This document shows positions 40,001 to 54,383 of a stretch of DNA of 64,000 nt, piece after piece. Source of the stretch: Monosporascus cannonballus (lineage: Eukaryota; Ascomycota; Sordariomycetes; Xylariales); the NCBI GenBank assembly GCA_004154925.1, contig QJNS01000002.1, positions 496,001 to 560,000 of the forward strand, given 5' to 3'. Made by a program: the position numbers and the translations under genes. The notes under the pieces are model-generated. The model searched no databases and was not told the origin of the DNA. It worked only from the letters and a program-made list of their open reading frames with translations. Position 1 is the stretch's first letter, and each line of letters opens with the position of its first letter.

Positions 40001-42114
40001 TAATTAATATAAAATAATAAATTTGTTATGTTTTATATAAACTCCTAAATGTTTTGAAAAAGGTTTATGATATAAATAATTATACCAGATTAAAAAAATG
40101 AATATGTGAAAATACAAAAATTAAATTTATATATGAAATCATCCGAATATATATTAAAATCTCTTTTTTAATTTTACAACGTTTTATTATATTGTATTTC
40201 CGGGTCAAAAGAAATAAAAATGTTATCAAGTAGAAATTTTTTTAAAATATATAAAAGTTTAATTTCAAATATTAAGAACTTACAATATTGTTATATTAGT
40301 GTTATATAGGATTCTTTTATTATTATTTTCAAATTATTGGTTTGATAAAATCAAAATTAATTTTGATTATTAATTTATTATTATTTTCAAATTTATTTAA
40401 CGAAAAAAATAAAAATGGATGTTTTTAAACAAATAAGGTTAATAAAATATTTTTATGACATTTTCATAATAACGAAAATTAAAAGTAATAATTTAAATAA
40501 AATTTCATTTTTTTATATTTTAAATTATATAATATTTTAATAAATGGATTTTATAATAAATATCTATATTGAAAAGAATAAATAAATATAATATTTAAAT
40601 TAATTTATAAATATTCTATCTTTTATACTATATATAAAGTTAAATATAATATATCTTAATGTTGTAATTAATATCTAAGAATTATAATAATATAATTAAT
40701 ATAATAATAATAATAATAAAATAATTGGCATAAACTTTATAGGTTTCGAAAACTCTATTACATAACGAAATAATATGATTATAATAATAATTATATAAAA
40801 TACTTATTTTAAAATTATTTTTATAAGGTTTTACGAATATGTTAAAAATAGGATAATTAAAATCAGATAAGAAAGAGATTTCGAAAAATATTAATATATA
40901 AATTCATTTAAATAATATAATTAATTAACAAAAATTTATCAACTGGCTTTTTAAAAATTATATTTAATTTTTCATAATTAGAAAAACTATAAATTGAAAA
41001 ATAATTTTCGAAATATAATTCCTTTGTTATTTAAAAAAATATAAAGTATTTTCTTGATATTTTATTATTATAACCATATTATTCTGGTAATAATGTTAAA
41101 ATAAATAGTTAAAAGTTACTATGTAATTAATAATAATAAATAATATTTTAAGAACTAAAAAGGTTTTTATTATAATGTTTACGGTAATATTTTATAACTT
41201 TTCATTAAAAAGAACAAATAATTTAATTTAAACCATTATTAATATAATATAAACATAAATAAATATTATAATGTTAAAAACGTTGATGATAATCCATTTT
41301 ATCTTAAAATCGTTATTATTATGTTTTTACGTATTTTTTAAACATATATAACATATTGATATCTATTTAAATATCTTTAGAAACATTTCATATTTAATTT
41401 ATAACTATACTTAAAAAGTGATTATTTAACTATTGTAAAAATCTTCAAATATTGTTATTCTGTATCGGTTTTACTTCTATTTTAGTTAATTGTCTTAATA
41501 TAAACAATATATTATTTGATAATTTTAACAATTATTTTTATATTCTTAGTCAAATATGATAATAACCTTATGAAAATAACGTTATATATTGATATTAAAT
41601 ATATTATAAGTAACTCGTTTTTCTTTAATATATTTTTAAAGGAGTTATAAAAAACAAATTTCGAAATTAAAGTCTGTATAATATTTAATATATATTTACA
41701 TAATTTCATTAAATTTGGCTTTAAAATGAATTTAAAAAGTATTAAAAATAATAAGAAAACTTATATCGCTTTTTAAAAACGTATTTCGTTTTCAAATATC
41801 TACTTTCCCTTTATCCTATAAAATATTTCGATGAAATCAAGTATAAATATATGGAGAAAATCCTTAGTTTGTTGTAACGAAATAATAATATTATTTTCAA
41901 ATAATAATAAAATGTAACCTTTATTTTTATTAAAAGTTTAACATTATTTTAAACATTATATATTTAGTAATATTTTGTAAGAAATTATTAATTTCGTAAG
42001 GCTAAACTAATATGTAAATTATAACTACAATATATTCAAAATACGAAATTTCGTATACGGCTTTAATATATACTATTTATGAAACACAAGAAAAGAAATT
42101 AAAAAACATTTAGT
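31061..42114. other. Very AT-rich, gene-free block
   Basis: This is the most AT-rich part of the window and appears oldest, since even CpG becomes scarce. Open frames up to 65 codons (for example 31442-31636 and 41512-41709) have no recognisable domain. A short LTR-like fragment near 31655 (TGTTACGACCTAGCAAGG) resembles a piece inside the solo LTR at 16861. Trinucleotide AAT runs occur near 31365 and 40697. Otherwise I see nothing. Confidence 0.5.
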
Positions 42115-42325
42115 TATAGCAAGCATAAGATTTAACATTGTTGATTCTTATCAGCAACTACGTATGCGACTTTAAAGTGAGGCTTTATAGAACTGAGATA
42201 CCATTTATTCTAACTGTACAAACCAGAGATTTGTTATCGTAATTGAAGATACTGGGTATAGTATCTATCGTGCAAATTATATCGTATAATGTTTTTCTGT
42301 CCATTTGGCTCAGGCGAGAAATTGT
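42115..42325. repeat. Degenerate dispersed repeat, copy B
   Basis: Partner of 29150-29350 in the same orientation. This copy retains more G and C (for example TGTCCATTTGGCTCAGGCG at its right end). Identity of the element is unknown. Confidence 0.6.
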
Positions 42326-45300
42326 GCCTTAAATTCAAATATATCTTACATTAAAAAATATTTATAAAATCCGTATTTGTTTCTCTGGAAAAGCTATTTT
42401 AAAAAACTTCTAAAAGATTTCGTAAAACATTACGTCGAAAATATGCATAATCTAGATAAAAACAAAATATAAACAAAAATTTACCTTGTTATCAATTGAT
42501 AAAGGAAATATCTAAAACCTTATTACGAATTTAAAAACTTAAGTTTATTACGAATAAATAATAACTTATATAGCGATAAAGGCGAAAACGATAAAATAAC
42601 ATCAATATTAAGCGAAAATAAAGCAGTTTATATATGTTAAAAATGATATATTGAAAAGGATAAATACATTTTATCGACGGGACTTTTCATATCTTAATTA
42701 TTTTATTGTAAATGTTTTTAAATAAATATTTATTTAAATGAATTATGTAGATTTTATTTAATTTTTATTATTACCCATTTTAACTTATTATAAAACTATT
42801 GCGAATTTTAATAACAATAATTACTTAATTATTATATATAATAAAACGGTTATATTTAGGTTTTTAAAGATAAAAACTTAAATACGAAAAGGTGTTATTA
42901 AAGAATAAAGAAATATACGTATTAGTAAAAGAACGTTAAATATTTTAAGTATTATTTTTACGTTATTGCGATACGGTTGTTACGGCGTAATTATTTTATA
43001 AGTAATTGTTTATTTTTCTTTTACAAAACCAAAGGAGGTTTTATATAAGTTTTTAATATACTCGTATTATTTCTTTTATTTTGAAATCAAAATGATTGAT
43101 AATTAGCGTATACATTTCTCATAATTATATTAGATAAAAATATATTTGTACATTAAGTTATTTTCTTAGTTAAATAATTTATATCCGATTAGTCTTTAAT
43201 CGTAATCGAACCGATTATATTCTACCGTTTAATTAAACATGGTCGTACCGATTATGATTGACTAATTTTTATTACGTAACCGTTTACCAAGCTCGATGAT
43301 GTGTAATGTTTTATTCTAACCGTGCTTTCGAGCCTTTGGCTGCTAGGCTATAACATTCGACCGTTTATTAAATATATTGGAACCGATTATATTCGACAAA
43401 GTCTTAGTATATAACCTTTTATTAAGGTCGCAAACGTTTAAAATCCTATCTCGACTCCTTTTCTAGACTTTTATATAGCAGACTATAATACTCTTATCTT
43501 ACGATATAAATTCTATTTACTCCAGTTATAATTCTAATTTAAAAAATAATAAACTTAATAATTTAAATAATTATATTTAAAACTACTTATTTTTAGAAGA
43601 ACGTAATCTTCAGTTCTGTGAATTCCTTTTAGAAATACTGCATTTAACTAATTTTTTAAAAAAAAGCACCTTAATATATCGAAATAATATTAAAAAGCCT
43701 AAGTTCATAAATGTAAATTAATTCCTTTTAAATACGTGTTCTTGAAGTATTTGGAATATCTTTTAAGTTCCATTAGCTAGCTTAGTCCTTCCTTGCTCGT
43801 TTTCTCAATTTTTTCAAAGTCACTCAAGTACTGCTCTATAACGCTAAATATTAACCAATCAAATTCTAAATCTCCGTAACGAACCAGCGAGACTTAAATT
43901 GTAATTACGTAAATAGAATTTCGTTTAGCATATTTATTTTTTCAAAAAAACGAAAATCCGTAATAACTTAATAATAAACCTCTTTTTATAAATATATTTA
44001 TATATACCGTTTTTTTTATCATAACGTGTTATTAATATAAGTTTGGTTTTAATCAAAATTTATTTATTATTTTACAACCGTAATATATATAATAAGTATA
44101 ATTCGAGCCAGTTACGTTATTATCCTTTTTTTTTAAATATAATAAATCTGAATTTTTTAAGTTTTTTCAGGTTACGTTTTTAAAATAAAATATACGTATG
44201 CGTACTTTGAATTTCTGGTATTAATATAAAAGAATTAATATAATATTTAAAGTTTTTATTCGTAATTAGATTTTTTGTAAGGATTTAGGCCGAATTGTTA
44301 CTTTAATCGTTCGGATTAACCTATTAATTAATATTTTGAAGAAAAAACGAATCCGCGAAAAGCTGTTAATACATGAAAGTTAGCAGGAATTTCTAATTCC
44401 AGTTAATTAGGACCCCTTTATACGTAAATACCATAATATATTATACAGAAAACTTATAATTTTTATAAAAAAGTCTAAATTACGTTACTTGTCGAAAAAG
44501 ATATTATTCGAAATTTAAGTAATTTGTATTACTTTAGACAAAAGTTAATATTTGTAAAAATGATTATTTTTAATTTGTTTAAGTTTTTAAATAATTATAT
44601 ATTTTGAGGAAAAATAATAATCGTATAATACAAAACGAAAAACGGAATTATGTTGTAATAATAATAATCCGGATATTTTTATATATTTTAATTTATAAAT
44701 TTAATTATTATAACTAAAATAATTTCCATAATTAACGGCAGCTATTTACCTTATTTATTCGGCAGGTTTGTATTATTTTCGGATTTATTACGGAATAATA
44801 TCGATATATTAAGGAGGTTAATTATTTACGAAAATTATTTTATGTTAAATTAAACCATAATTTGGTGAACAAAAAAAATTAAATTAACTGTATTAAATTC
44901 TTTTATAATTATATTATTTTAATTAAGATAAATTATGTTTCATAATTAAGTATAATAAGGCGATATTATATTTTAATATAATAACTATAATATTTAAAAT
45001 TATATTTATAATATGCCGTTTTAATACGATACCGTTACGCGAAATATTATTATCGCCTTTTTTATTATTATAATTATATTTTTTAAAAAAACTTACAATA
45101 TTTTATATTCAGGCCTAATTTATATTACAAAACAAAATAAATTTATAAAATGTTAGAATAATATATGGTAATGCTTAATATTTTTTATTAATTTACAATT
45201 AAAGTTAATTAGATTGTATTTTTTATTAATACGTTTTATAAAGGCAGTAAACAAAATTCTTCTGTTTTCTTAAATTAAAATATATTTTGTATAATAAAGG

Positions 45301-48300
45301 CCGTTGAATTTCGTTATGTGTAATTAACGAAAATAAAGATATTATTACCAGTACTTATAGCGTTTATTAAAAGCTTTTTTAAAAAATCTATAACTTTAAA
45401 AAAAATTTTATCGGTTTTAGGAACACTTTTATCTTATTTTTAAAATTTAAAAAGCAATTATATTATATTCAGAAAATATACGTTAATAAAGATCAAATAA
45501 CCGATTTATATAATAAAAAATAATGGTTTTTTTATTTTTTTTGTTCCATATATAGACAAGGTTTTTCCTTATATTTATATGTATTTATTAGCCCGATAAT
45601 ACAACCGGAACGTATAATATATAAATAAATTTGGAAAAGAATTATTAATTTTTAAATAAAATAATGTAATTATATTTAAAATCGCTGAAAGTTTAGTTTT
45701 TTAAACTTTTTATTTTTTATATTTATAATATTCGTATATTTGCATTGTTTTTATAGGAAATACGTATCTGATACGAATTATTTATAATTGAAATTTTTAG
45801 CGTATTGAGAATTTCTCGCAATATTTCGATTAAAAACTTTTTTTCGCAAGTCGAATTTATCGAATTATAGAATATATATTTTTTTCGATTAACTGTTGCC
45901 GAATTTGAATTTATTGCGTATAACGTAATTTCTAAATATATTGATTATATCGGATAAATACAGAAAATATTGCCAAATCTTAATGAAAAAACGTTAATAA
46001 ATACGAGTTTTTTCGATAAAAATCTTTGATTCTTATTTTCTAATAATACGTTATTTAGTAATATAAATAATTTAACGGATGGTTTGTAATTATTTCATTT
46101 TATAATTCAGGAATATAATTTATTTATATTATTTTATACCCGACGTAATTTTGATTAAAACGTGTTAAATAAGGCTTTTTTATTAGATAATTATAGGATC
46201 GAAAATACTTTTAATACGGTCCATATTTTATAAAACGGTATCGTTTTTAATTTTACTAAAAATAATAATTAACCATTAATTAATATCGTTTTTATCAATC
46301 AGAAATTTTGAAATTATTGCCCGTTTTAAAAAAAACGTAATGTATTTATGGTTTTCGTTTGTTATATAATATAGCGATATTAATTATATTAAGCTGTTAA
46401 TATCGATATTATTATTTTTTATATAGCCAATTAATTTAATTATAGGGAAAAATGCTTTATTTCGATTAAATATTATGTTTTACAGTAATAGATTAAGTAC
46501 TTATTACTTTAATTTTAATATTAAGTTTAATTCTGATAAATTTAGAAAAGAAATAGGGAAAATATTTGATTGAAAAGACGAATATTACAATTTGTAATTT
46601 ATTAACGATTTCTGCCGGTTGAAAATTAAAATACATAATATTAGTATTATTTTTTAGAAATTCGTTTTTAATTAGGTATCGTATGTCTTTATAATGCTAA
46701 TTTTATGCCAGGTATGCTTTTTTGTAAAATAAATATTACGTTATTCGAGACTTTCGTAACGAAATCCTTAAATACATTTATGTTTTGTTTTGGAATTTTT
46801 GGTTTATTAAAAAATATTCGCTTCGGATTACAAAAGTTGGCTAGGATTTCGAAAATATTTAAGCTGTAAGCGGTAAATTTATAAAAATTAAGTTTGTTAA
46901 TTTTAATAATAACGTACTTATTATAAACAATATAGATAAACTTAATTCGCTGAATACGGCAAAAAAAGAAAATCGATTTTTAAACAATTTTAAGGCAATT
47001 ATTCGAAAACTTTTTAATACCGAATTTATTAGGGGCAATTTAAGTTGTGACGAATATAATATTGTATATACGGCAAAAAAGATATAATCGTATAATATAA
47101 ATTATCGATAATTTAATTAATAATATTAATTAAGGCGGTTAGTTATCGTTTTCGTTTTTATAGAAAAAGTAAAATAAGGATTTATTAAACAAAAATAAAT
47201 CGTTAATATAATTTTTAATTTTTTTGGTTATTTAAGATCTTTTTATAAATAATATAACTTTTATATTATAATACCAATATTAATATAATTTTCCTCCCTA
47301 CGTAATTTCAATTGTTTAATTACGAAATCGTTTAATATATTCTTATAATCATTTAATTATTATGATAATATAATTTATTCGTTTCCGGTAACAACAGCGC
47401 AAATAACAAAAGAACATTTTATAATACGGTATACGTTATAATAATTAACGAAATTTATCTAAATAATTCGGTTTATAATTTGCGTAATTTTAATTAATTA
47501 TATTTTCTTTAAATATTTTACTTTGTGTAAAGTTATATAAGAATATTATATTACTTAGAATAAAATATAATGTATAATTTCGAGTTAATTTAGATATTGA
47601 GTTTGGAATTAATATACCAGTTAATAGTTTTAAATATTTTCTGAGAATCTTTTTTTCGGTTTTGCTTTTTTTCGCGCATTAGTATAATTTGTGAATTATT
47701 AAATTTTTTTACGTTTTCGGGTGCTAAAGCCTTTTTCGTTTTAAACGTAATATTTGCATTCAATTTTTTGAAAAATTTTATTTGGATTATATTATAATAC
47801 CAAATAGCTAAAAGATATATATAAATATTTTTCGCCGTATTTTTATCCGTAATTTATATATTTACTATCGTTGTAACTCCGAAATTATTATATTTATAAA
47901 ATAATTATAAAATATATATTTTTTCGCTAAAATTTCCAATATATAAAATTATAAATTTTCTTTCATATTATTTATATAATACCAAATATATATATTTTTT
48001 CGTTAAATTACAAAAACAATAATAAATTAAAAATTCGGAATTAACTTAATAATTTAATAATTTATAAGGCCGGCATAATTTGTTATAACGTAAATTTTTG
48101 TGTCGGTTATTATTACGAAAGGTATTTCGAAATATATAATTAATATTTAATATTTATATAAATGTTATATTTTTCTATAAAGAGTTGTAATCGTAATATA
48201 AGCTTTTTATAATAATATCGAAGTTATAAATTTTTAATATATATAAGATTTCTTAATTAATATATATTTGTATTAGTATTAAAACGTAAGGTTCTGATTT

Positions 48301-50289
48301 TTTTATACACTACGCTGTATTAATATAACTTTGTAATATATATGTAGTATTTGAAATTTATTACGCATAATATGTATTTTCCGTAAAAAATATCGTCTAT
48401 TTTTAGATAATCGAATATTATTTAATTAATACGAAAATATCTTAATCGGGATTACGTGGTTAATTTTTGTCTTATCGCAAATTATTTTAGTATCCGTTTC
48501 GGCTATTTTTTGGTTAAGAATTGTATTGTTTATTTTTAATGTTGTTTTCGAAAGCAAATTATTTTTGTTTTAATATTTACTTTAGCTGTTTTTTGGTCCA
48601 AGATTTTGTCATTTATTTTAACGTTATTTCTTAAAGGTAAGTTAATTTTCGAAAATAAATTATTTTTAAGAAATAAGTTATTTTTAGAGGATTCTATTAG
48701 CGCATTTAATTTCCTTAACCGGACGAACAGGGCTTTTTGGGTTTATTCGAAGTATATTATCGGAAGTTATAATGGACATTACTTTTATTATATCGGCAAA
48801 AAGTTTATTTACTTTTAGTAATATTATAAAAAATATAAAGATATATATTATAATATAGTTTTCGATTATTACAAAAATAAAGAATTAGTTAATAATTATT
48901 ATATTAGAAAGAAAGTATTTTCATATATTAAAATATAATCAATATTTAGAATTATAGAAAGTTCCAATTAAATACATTATATTAATTATATAAAATATAT
49001 ATTTAATAGAAATTATTTTATGGATAATATTAAGAAGTTTATATCAAAATATAGATTTCGTATAATAGTTATATAGTTCTTAAGTTCTTTTTTATGTTAT
49101 TATTTTGTTTAAAAAATATCGTTAATTTATTTACGTATATATAATAATTTAATTAAATATAATAATTTATAAAATTATAATTAAATAACGTTAATGCTTT
49201 TATATATTTTAATCGTAATTATATATATTATCTGACAATAGATTTATAATTTAATAATTATTTATAAGCTCAATTTAAATATTATAAATTTGTATATATT
49301 TTTTTAATATTTATAATATATTCGGTGATTACTTAATATACGAATTATATTTTATTTATTTTACTTTATGTTTTTTATTTTTTTCTGGTTTTAATTAAGT
49401 TGATTTTATTTTGTAAATGTATCATATTATTAAATGTTTTAATTATACTTACTTAATTAAATGTATTTAATATTATACAATTATTATCATCATATTATTA
49501 TTATTTTATAAATTAAATTACGGTAAATATTTTGGGAAAATATATAATAATTTAACAATAAATTAATATATATATAAAGATAATACCACAATTAAGTGAA
49601 TTTATAATGTAAAATATATTAATTACGGCTTTCTTTTCCGCATTTTATTATTTATTATTTATATTGTTTTTCCAAATTCTGTTTTCATTTAATATATAAG
49701 TTTTCCTTAAACTAAACGAATATTCGATAAAGTTTTAATCTTATAAGGTTTTTATAAGGTAAATTATAGCATTATATATTAAAAAGCATAACCTATTTAT
49801 TATTATAAATATATTAATATATATTTTGTTTATAATTGTTTCAGGATAATATTTCAATAAGTCTTCTAGAATTTTAATTATTTATATATAATTTATAAAC
49901 ACTTAATACAAAATGCCTTTATATAATTTAATAATTTTTCAATATTGGTTATATTAAATTTTGAAAAGGATATTAAATAGTAAAGAATAATATTCGGTTT
50001 TTTCCGGATATTAAAATATAATAAAGAAAGTATTAATACGTATAATACGGATTATTAAATAATAAGTTTTTAAAATTACAAAATAAACGTTTTCCATATT
50101 ACAAATTTAACCGGCGTATATTTTTTTTAAAAAACATTCTAATTTAGGACGTTAAATATTTTCGAAAATGTATAATTTATAAAACTCTACATAATATGTA
50201 TAACATTAGGGATATAATAATTTTATAGTCCTACTTAAACATAATATAAAATTGCAATATACTTTATGGTATATATTATATGGACTTTA
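42326..50289. other. AT-rich RIP-degraded DNA
   Basis: No gene or LTR pair could be placed. Less-mutated patches at about 43300-43390 and 43750-43890 look like fragments of repeats. A 70-codon frame at 48606-48818 lacks any known motif. Confidence 0.5.
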
Positions 50290-50590
50290 TCTTTATAATA
50301 TTAAACCAACGAAACATCCGTAATTATACGTAATTGATTGCCGAACAAAGAATTTTGTATAAAAATTGGATTTTTAAGTATTGCGGTATATTTACTATTA
50401 ATAATAAGGATTTCGGCGCCTACCCGGATTATCGGATTATTATTATATTTATGTAAAATTTTGATATTAAGGAATTTTTAGTAGTAGTCGAGGAAAAAAC
50501 AAAGAAATCCTTCGAACCAGCGAAAGACCTAGTTACGCCGACAAAAGCAAAACGCGGTAAGGGGAAAAACGTTAAATTCGGCTGTTAACC
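50290..50590 (+). pseudogene. Unidentified coding-like remnant
   Basis: Over about 95 codons one plus-strand frame has only three stops, with a coherent composition: AEQRILYKNWIFKYCGIF, then FGAYPDYRIIIIFM and a basic end TPTKAKRGKGKNVKFG. In this AT-rich DNA random frames have many more stops, so it is probably a degraded protein, likely from a transposon. I do not recognise the family. Confidence 0.35.
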
Positions 50591-53500
50591 TTTACTAAAG
50601 GAATTAAAAAGAATTACTTTAACAAAGAAATAATTATTAAAACCTTTAATAAATTAATAATAAAATATACGGACGGTTTCGAAAAATATTAATTAGGACC
50701 GGATACCGCAAATATTATTTTTAATTTCAAGAAAATAAAATTATAAAACGTAATTAATAAGGATTTATTTTAAATCTGGGATTTTGAACGTTTCGATTTA
50801 ATATTTGAAAAAAAAGAAATATCGGAATAATTACATTAATAATAAGAAAAAAGCCTTTTTAATATTAGCCAAAAAAGACTTATAATATTTATTTATTTAT
50901 GTAATTGATCTTTTATTTTAGCTATTTAACCCGAATTAAAGTATTTTAAAGGTTAAAAAATAAAAATATTTTAAAAGCTAATATAATAAGTTTACAAAGA
51001 AATTTGAAAAATGAAATTTAAAAAGTTTTAATTCGATATCGTAAATTAATAGCTGTAAATTAAAGGAGTAATTTGCTAATAATTGTAATAAATTATCATT
51101 CGAATTACGTAATATAAAACTTTATTAATTTTCTTAATTAAGAAAATTTAGTATATATTTATTATAGCATTTAATTAATTCGAATTAAAACGAATTAGTA
51201 TCTCGTATAAAGCTTAATAAATTAAGAATTAATTAAAATATCGAATTTAATAAATAACTAATATATTAATAATTTTATTTAATATTATATAAATATTTAA
51301 AGTTATAATACTTTACGACTATAATGGCGTACCGAAATTAAATGCGTTTTCTGTTATTAGCCTTAATTAAAACCGGCAAAATTTCGTTTTTTATTTTTTA
51401 ATTTAATATCGCAATTATTTTTTAATTTGTTATTAATATTATTTTCCGATAAATACCGTTTATTCTTAATACACAAGGTTTTAATTTCGATAGCGATTCT
51501 TATTTAGATTTTTCTTTTCCGATATATTATTTATAATATCTAATTACGAATTATTACATTTTAGTAATACTGGCAATTCCGGTAACGATATAAAAATAAA
51601 TAAATTATACAAATATAAATACAGTAATAAGGGCGGAATTAAAAAATTAAAAATATTTGAGAACGATAGGTTTTGCGCCGAGATTATAAATAAAAGAAAC
51701 GAAATAAACTTTTGATTAGGATTATTTAATACGTTATAGATTACGTATATAAATATAGGCGTTATTATAACTGAAATTACGATTCTAAATTGCGTAAACG
51801 TATAAATTATATGCCGGTTTAATATTTAAATTATTAGAATTACCGTTAAACGTTTCATTACCAGTTTAAACCGAACAACCGTATACGGTATATTTTAATT
51901 AGAATAAGGCGCAAGTTAAGGCGGCCTTATAATTCTTTTCGATATTTATTAAATTTATAATATAACAATAATCCGTACTTTATTTAGATCTATTTGCTGA
52001 AAAAATATATAACGCCGTTATTGTTAATTAATCAAATTCCGTTATTTGCAAAGAATTATCTATATTTTTTATAAAATTAAAAATACAGGTTTTTTATATA
52101 TTATATATAATATTAAAAACAGGCGCTCTTTTATAATATCTTAATATTGTGATTTATTAAAATCGGAGACTGCTTGAACTAATTCGATTATATTTTGAAT
52201 TAAATGTAGATTTTTCATTTTATTGAACTTATTCAGAAATTTATCAAAGGAAGACCGTTTAGATTTAATAAAAATCAATATTTATTTTGCTTTTTTATCG
52301 TTAACCGGAAATATTGATACAAAAAATAGTTCATTTATTTATTATTTATACCAGGATTTTAATTTTTTTTAAAATACCCCCTTTATTAAATGAACTTCTC
52401 AGTATTTGTAACTAAATGAATTCGCATTCAAAAGTGAAATATATAAAGGGAATTATATATATATATATAAATTGTAATAAAATCCAGCTAAAATTAAGTG
52501 ATTATAATTTTTTTAACATAATAATTTCATTTTCTTAAATCTGTTGAAATTACTTTACGTATATATCTGCCGTCAAATATCGCGTATTATTAAAGGTTTA
52601 TTTTTTATGGTACCTTATATTAAAATTAATTTATTTTAAAAATTTACGGATAATTTTTAGGCGGCCGAAAATTAACATTAAAATTCGATATTTATTTTAT
52701 CTTAATCGAGATTACTTCCGATAAATTATGTATTATCTTTTTAATATTTAAATCCGTGACCGTATTTGTTATAACATTTATATTTTTATTAGCATTCCGG
52801 ATTTTAATATACTAGGCCTAAATTATTTTTGTTATTTGAATTTTTTGAAAAAGTAAATAATTTAGTTTTATGCTTATTAAATACTTACTAAAATGCAATT
52901 AGTATAGTTTATCTATAATTAATTATACTTAATTATTTATAATTACGAATTATTTAACTAAATTATTTTTATAAACTTTTAATAGAAATATTTTACAGTA
53001 TATATTATTATATTATTCGATTAATATCTGGGATATTTATATATACTTTTTAACAAAATAATAAATACAATAATACGGATAAAACTATTTAATTATTTTA
53101 TATTATTATATTCTTAAATCTAATTTTTTTAATGTATTTCGAAATTGTAAAATCTAATAATTTCTTTTTTAACTTTAAATATATACCTTTAATTTAATAT
53201 AGTTTTAATTAGATGATTACGGATATCTATAGTTTTCGCATTATTAATAACATAAATAATATTTTTAATAATAAAATATATACTCTTAAATTAAATTAAA
53301 ATGATATTATTTAATTGCTCCCATATATTAATCATTAACTAATTTAGTATTTTTAATTCGAATGTTAACCTTTATATATAAGAAAAATAATACTATCTTT
53401 TTCGGAATAATTAATATTAAAACGCTGGATTTCCGCCTTACAACTATATTTAATTATGTCGCCGATTTAACAAAAGCCGCCATTTTTCGCAATCGTTTTT

Positions 53501-54012
53501 TATAATATTATTAATAATTATTTTATACATAAATTAATACATATAAACAAAGAAAATAAAATATAAGTAACGGATACTGATATATCTAAACCGAAAATAT
53601 TTTTATTTTAATAATAAATATATTTTATTAAAAATGAGCAAATTATATAATTATTTAAAAAAATTATTTAATATACTAATTTAAAATTAAGCGTTGGATA
53701 TTTATTTTAGGTTAAAAATAATATGGTTATGTTATTTAATAATTATGTAGTCGAATATTTTTAAATTAAATTTTTTGGTACTCGGAAATATTAAAATAAA
53801 AATGAAATACAAAATTATTACTATAAAAATGCTGTATTGTTCTATTAATTTAATTAACAATACGATTTAAATAATAATTCAATTATTTATTAATTAAAAA
53901 GTTTAAAAACTTAAGGATTTTTAAAAATTTATTTTAATAATAAAAAAATTATTACGTTTTCCGAAAATTAAATTATATTCTCTATTAATTTAGTTTTTCT
54001 CTAGAATACGGC
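50591..54012. other. AT-rich RIP-degraded DNA
   Basis: Fragments near 51650-51900 look coding-like on either strand but could not be assigned. No gene is supported. The left target duplication of element 3 (CTTAC) follows at 54013-54017. Confidence 0.45.
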
Positions 54013-54017
54013 CTTAC

Positions 54018-54383
54018 TGTTATGACCCAATACGCTTAGCACGACCAGAAACAGCCATGAAAATGGAGACACTCCAGGGTCACGTAATCGCGAGGATCGC
54101 TGGCGAATCAAGCAAATCTTCGATCGCGAAAATCGCTGGCGAATCCAGCAAATTGTAAGAGAATAAAAACGAACAAAAAAATATAAATACGTTCGTTTTT
54201 ATAATTTAAATAATACCAACTTGTAATACTGATTAATATTAATCGTTTATAATATAATTTCCATATCTTATTATTAAAAAATATAATTAAATTTTTTTAT
54301 TATTTAAATTCTTGCAATATTTTTGCTAATATAAACCCGTACGATTAAGGTTTAATAATTAGTTAAACCTTAAGTTTATTATA
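54018..54383 (+). repeat. 5' LTR of element 3
   Basis: 366 bp. It contains two tandem copies of a 36-bp unit starting at 54088 and 54124 (core GATCGCTGGCGAATC). The CA end has become TA (54382-54383). Confidence 0.9.

Noticed and set aside
40697..40722. AAT microsatellite as a functional element
   Set aside because: Short trinucleotide runs are expected by chance in DNA this rich in A and T.
31061..42114. Centromere
   Set aside because: The block is AT-rich and gene-free, as many ascomycete centromeres are, but ordinary RIP-degraded repeats look the same; chromatin data would be needed.
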